Shown here piece after piece: positions 60,222 to 64,000 of a stretch of 64,000 nt of DNA. Numbering within the stretch: the stretch's first letter is position 1; each line of letters begins with the position of its first letter. Position numbers and translations under genes: made by a program. The notes under the pieces are model-generated. The model was given only the letters and a program-made list of their open reading frames with translations. It was not told where the DNA came from and did not search any database. The DNA comes from Phragmites australis. Taxonomy: Eukaryota > Streptophyta > Magnoliopsida > Poales > Poaceae. The stretch is taken from assembly GCF_958298935.1 (NCBI RefSeq), contig NC_084942.1, forward strand, positions 2,239,501-2,303,500, written 5' to 3'.

Positions 60222-62217
60222 CGACTTCGAACAGCGCGGCGTAGTAGTGGAGCGCCTCCTCGAACCGCGCCATGATGTCCAGCCCATTGTGGCTGGCTTC
60301 CTGCTCCATGACGGCCACTACCTTCGGCGACAGCGCGCGCACCGCGGACAGGAAGCTCGTCAGTAGCGCGGGATGATCCACTGCGGGGACAGCGGCGCCT
60401 GTGCGAAGGGGGGCAACGGCGTCTTTGGGCTGGGGTGGAGGTTCATCTTGATCATCTCCATGACGTACTGGACGAAGCTTCTCGCTCCCGGGCACAAGGC
60501 CTCCAGCTGCTGGACTTGCGCCATGTTCGCCACCTGCTGGAGTTGCGCCACACCAGTGTTGCTTACCGTGTCATGACCGCGAGGAGGAGGTGCATCTGCA
60601 GCGCGCAGCTGAAGACACGCGCGTATCCCGATCTTATCCCGAGGGCGTCGAGAAGATTGCTGAAGTCCAAGGTCTCGAGCCGGCCTAAGAAACCGTGGAA
60701 CGAGAACGCCATGTCTAGGGCCTCGGCTTTCTTGCGGAGCAACGCCGACATGTTGGCCAAGAAAGTCCCGTCGTCGTGGACGACGGTGATGCGGAGATCC
60801 GGGCTCCCTCCGGACAGCCGTGGAGGCTGCTGCCAGGGGTTCGCGCATGAGTTTGAGCCACTGCCAGGGTTGAGCCGCCGGACCTGACAAGTCGATTACG
60901 TGCACAAACTGTACATCAACGAAACCAACCGAATAGTTAGCATATTTGTACTCCAATTCAAAATTCATTGTTTGTTAAGGGTAGCAGAAAATTAGAAAAT
61001 TTAGTAAATGATAAATTTAAAGTAAAGAAAAAAAACAAATGTTAGTACTGACAACTGTAGAATTCTGCCGTATAAATGGGGACATATCCAAGTAAATCAC
61101 CATTTCAAGGGTCAATTGTGCAGTCCCTATTTGGGGGGAAATGCAAACGTACCTTTTGAATTACTCGATATATGAAATTATAAGTTCAATTTTATCATAT
61201 GTGCCAAGATAATAAATCCAAAGGAAAGGGGGGGGGGGGATAAAGGATACATGCTACTATTTGTAAAAAAAATAATCTTTTTTGTTTATTATAACACATT
61301 TTGATTCATAAATTGAAATTCTAAATCATGCTACAGTGTTTATGGAACATTATAATCTATGTTTAGGAATTTATGTGTTTACCTGGTACCCAAACCAAAA
61401 AAACTTTTTTTACGTAATATGTTTACTATGTAAACTTTTATCAAAACAATTTTCCCACTATTAAATCCGCCTTTTATAGTTGCTGGGAGCACCGGATGGC
61501 ACGGGGTTAGACAGTGCAGGATTACCTTTTTTCCGTACCCTTTCTGCTTGTTTTATCCGGGTCGCCACAAATTTTTTCCTTGCTCCCGTGGGCCTATCTA
61601 TCTATCTATCTATATATCTAAATTCGAGTAGGGCTCACGCTGGCATGCCAGGGGCAAAAAATTGTAAACATAGCTTCAATAAGCGTGAAGTGACTAGTAT
61701 TTGGGGAGAAATAAAATGATCAAAGTTGTTGAGTATTCAGGAAATGGGGCGAGTGCTATATTTTTCTAGTTAAGATTCAGCTGACAAAAAGGCTTATAAA
61801 AAAATAAGACCTTTTCATGCGCCATTGCGTCGAGGATAGCCCGGTTGATGGTTCAGTTCAAAGAAGCTGCAGCGGGCCGCCCTGATGGACCGCTGGTCGA
61901 AGTACGAGGAGGGGTCGATCAGAGCCCTGTTGTCTGTTGATGCCCGCGGTGAGGCGGAGGAGGCGGCGCACCAGGCCGTCGGCCATGATCACGGCGAGCC
62001 GCTGCAGCGGGCCGTCGGCGACGGAGGCGAGGCCCACGATGCGCGCGAAGCACCGGTTGTCGTCGTCGAAGCGCCCCGCCACAACGTCGGCCGCGCGGCT
62101 AGGGCCTCCTCCTGCTGCTCCTGCTCCCAAGGCCATGGCTCCTCCTGCTGCTCCTGCAGCCCAGGCCCGTGGATCAGCATGGTTTGCGAGGCCTCCTCCT
62201 GCTGCTCCTGCTCCCAA
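60222..62217 (-). pseudogene. GRAS transcription regulator pseudogene, SCL3-like
   Basis: Two exon remnants on the minus strand. Exon 1 (62217 to about 61800) has FARIVGLASVADGPLQRLAV, FFELNH and, after a frame change, RAILDAMAHEK. Exon 2 (about 60911-60222) begins FVHVIDLSGPAAQPWQWLKL (the VHIID-type motif), shifts frame, then gives LRITVVHDDGTFLANMSALL, FHGFLGRLETLDFSNLLDAL, and after another shift FLSAVRALSPKVVAVMEQEA and ARFEEALHYYAALFE. The intron keeps AAAAG/GT and CAG/TTT boundaries. GRAS proteins are nuclear regulators; SCL3 acts in gibberellin signalling. An internal deletion after FFELNH, at least two frameshifts, and a 3' end cut off beside a Stowaway-like fragment show it is dead. 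The SAW region is missing. Confidence 0.85.
61595..61620. repeat. (TATC)n microsatellite
   Basis: A short run of TATC repeats ending in TATATATC, inside the intron of the GRAS pseudogene. Confidence 0.9.
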
Positions 62218-62458
62218 GGGTCAGCATGGTTTGCGAGGCCTTGGCAGCGAACATCCTCTTCTTCTCTACGACAATTCGAGCTAGGAAGGATTTGGAGTCG
62301 AGTGCTCTAACTTCGATCAGGCCCTTTCCGTTGTTGGCCTTGCTATATTTATACCGTCCAAGGCCTGCATGTCATCGACGCATGCATGCATGTGCGATGA
62401 GCATGTGAAGGAGTTTACGAGGACAAGATAATATTTTGGCGCCATATATTCTTGGACG

Positions 62459-62640
62459 CAGTGGCGGAGCCAGGACTGGCTGGAAGGGGGTTGATCTTCT
62501 TCTTTCTCCTCCAGTCCCCTTCCGTTCTTCCTCTCTCCCATTTTTTCTCATTTTTACTACTGTTTGCTACTGTTTCTCATGATGCAGCAGAACGTAGGGG
62601 AGGCTTGAGCCCCCTCAGCCTCCCGCTGGATCCACCACTG
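62459..62640. mobile_element. hAT MITE with perfect 8-bp target duplication
   Basis: A 182-bp element beginning CAGTGGCGGAGCCAGGA and ending CTGGATCCACCACTG, with inverted ends of about 15 bp. It is flanked by the exact 8-bp repeat CTTGGACG (62451-62458 and 62641-62648). The 8-bp duplication and CA(G)TG ends indicate the hAT superfamily. It is non-coding, and its intact duplication suggests a fairly recent insertion. Confidence 0.93.
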
Positions 62641-62648
62641 CTTGGACG

Positions 62649-64000
62649 CCTTGCACGCCTTGGAAGCGATGCTACAAGTATATGCATTTCGTTACCTTTG
62701 GATTCTTCTCTTTGGTTCCTTCGTATCCACTTAGGTAAATACAACAATGGACAAAATGACGTTGGATGAGTCTCCATAGACTGTGGAAGACGGCTGCTTG
62801 GAGCTTCCTGTAAACTTCGACCAAGAAAATATCCAAAGCAATCCTCCTAGCTCTGCTGCTATAGGCCGAGGAAAAGCTATCATGTAAGGATTTTAAGGTC
62901 ATCTAACATGTTTTACTCGACTCTTGCATACACCTTTTAACTTCATTCATCCGTTGATTGCTTTTCTTAAAACACCATTAATAACCTGGCATTGCACATT
63001 TCCTACTTAGCACTGCAGTGCATGTATGGTAGGACTAGTACTACTACCAGTAGCACAGTACTAGCAGAAGTTCTTCTCCTTGGACCTCCAAGATTTTCTA
63101 CCATGGTTTCTTATGGTTGTAAGGGTAGTGGAAGAGGAGGAAATACAGAAGTATGTGTATGAGACTGAGACAGGTTTGGTCCTGATATTTTGGTGATCCG
63201 GAGCGAGATTAAAAATGAGGCTCTATTATTAAATATAAATCGTCCAGATCTAATTTTTTCAGATTATTTTTAGACCGATATACACAGTATATATATACAC
63301 ATGAGGCCTTTAGATTTTGAGGGCCCGGGATGGTCGTACCGCTCGACCCCTTCGGACCGACCCTGGACTGAGAGCTAAGCATGTGGTAGCAAAACTAGTA
63401 AACGAATGGACTTCTAGTGTCAACTCGTGCCAAAATAGTTGAAAAAAATTCACGCCGAGCTGGAGTCACAGCAGGGAGGTAAAATCAGAAGAAAAAAATA
63501 CGATTGTTGCAACCAATACTTGAACCTGAACCTCTAGAAAGCGAACCTAGATGTGCATTATCCTACCGATGGATATTTATTGATGTATTGAATAACTCTT
63601 AAGTAGTTGAGTTATGATAGGTAAAATGGTAAATAAATAACTTTAATTAAACCACTTAGTATCTTAAATTCTATCTAAAATAATATATGATATGAAATCG
63701 GAGGAAGTATAATGTGGTAGTATATATTGGTCTATACTATATATTAACCGGCCAAGATGCAGAGATCTCTCATAAGCTAAGACAATGTAGTACTGTAGCA
63801 TCTTCACTGTCGCTACTGTTTATGTAGGTCCTACGTATGTATATATGTATATATATACATGTATATATGTATATATGTATCCATATATTTACATGTATAA
63901 TATAATTTTTTGGAAATTTCAGAAAAATAGCAAAAGGTATAATAGTTATATTGATAAATCGGTTGAAATGATCCAAATGCACAGAAAAATATCTAAAACT
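62649..64000. other. Intergenic, AT-rich
   Basis: No gene is supported. TATA/GTATATAT microsatellite DNA lies at about 63835-63885. A polymorphic-looking purine/pyrimidine tract precedes it. The sequence at 63300-63360 (GGCCCGGGA, CCGCTCGACCCCTTCGG) is GC-rich but non-coding. Confidence 0.45.

Noticed and set aside
61885..62310. 141-codon plus-strand frame with Ser/Cys-rich repeats
   Set aside because: It is the antisense of the GRAS pseudogene exon 1 and its Gln/Glu- or Ala/Gly-coding low-complexity tract.
63835..63885. Palindromic TATATACATGTATATA tract as a possible regulatory hairpin
   Set aside because: It is explained as an ordinary (TATA/GTATAT) microsatellite.
1..64000. CRISPR arrays, operons, bacterial-type operators or origins
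   Set aside because: No regularly spaced direct repeats with unique spacers were seen, and the DNA is plant nuclear in character.

Overview
This is nuclear DNA from a flowering plant, almost certainly a grass (Poaceae). The evidence is plant-type GT-AG multi-exon genes for plant proteins, GC-rich first exons followed by AT-rich introns, and a dense load of grass-type transposable elements: copia and gypsy-like LTRs and Stowaway, Tourist, hAT and Mutator MITEs. The species cannot be fixed from the sequence; the gene models look most like the panicoid/chloridoid side of the grasses, which is inference. No bacterial, organellar or CRISPR features were seen.

Layout. 1-4.2 kb: a GC-rich stretch of unknown nature, then a decayed Ty1/copia element and its 3' LTR. 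4.3-7.1 kb (minus): an intact five-exon penta-EF-hand calcium-binding gene (CML49/50 type). 7.1-10.8 kb: intergenic repeats with a clean 1,272-bp solo LTR. 10.9-15.0 kb (plus): an intact 13-exon saccharopine-dehydrogenase-like oxidoreductase gene. 17.0-20.3 kb (minus): a decayed copy of the plastid thiol-disulfide transporter CCDA. 21.2-26.0 kb: a decayed hAT transposon (minus). 26.3-29.9 kb (plus): a three-exon gene for a conserved plant protein of unknown function. 31.9-35.7 kb (plus): an intact nine-exon TAP46/IGBP1 gene. 36-42 kb: nested MITEs and unclassified retroelement-like DNA. 42.8-44.1 kb (plus) and 53.5-54.7 kb (minus): two related, divergent copies of a grass-type propeller-like protein, each carrying one in-frame TAG. 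44-53 kb: LTR-like pieces, tandem duplications and MITEs. 54.9-58.3 kb: MITEs and a GC-rich block. 58.6-59.2 kb (minus): a copia RNase H fragment. 60.2-62.2 kb (minus): a GRAS (SCL3-like) pseudogene. 62.5 kb onward: a clean hAT MITE, then AT-rich intergenic DNA.

Four genes have complete open models with consistent splice phases: the PEF calcium sensor (304 aa), the saccharopine-dehydrogenase-like protein (423 aa), the unknown protein (298 aa) and TAP46 (415 aa). They are unrelated in function and independently transcribed; nothing suggests an operon or gene cluster. The rest is dominated by mobile-element history and gene decay. I see no clear novel biological system. The most interesting signals are the two paralogs with independent in-frame stops, the layered decay of the CCDA copy, and several transposon insertions with readable target-site duplications.
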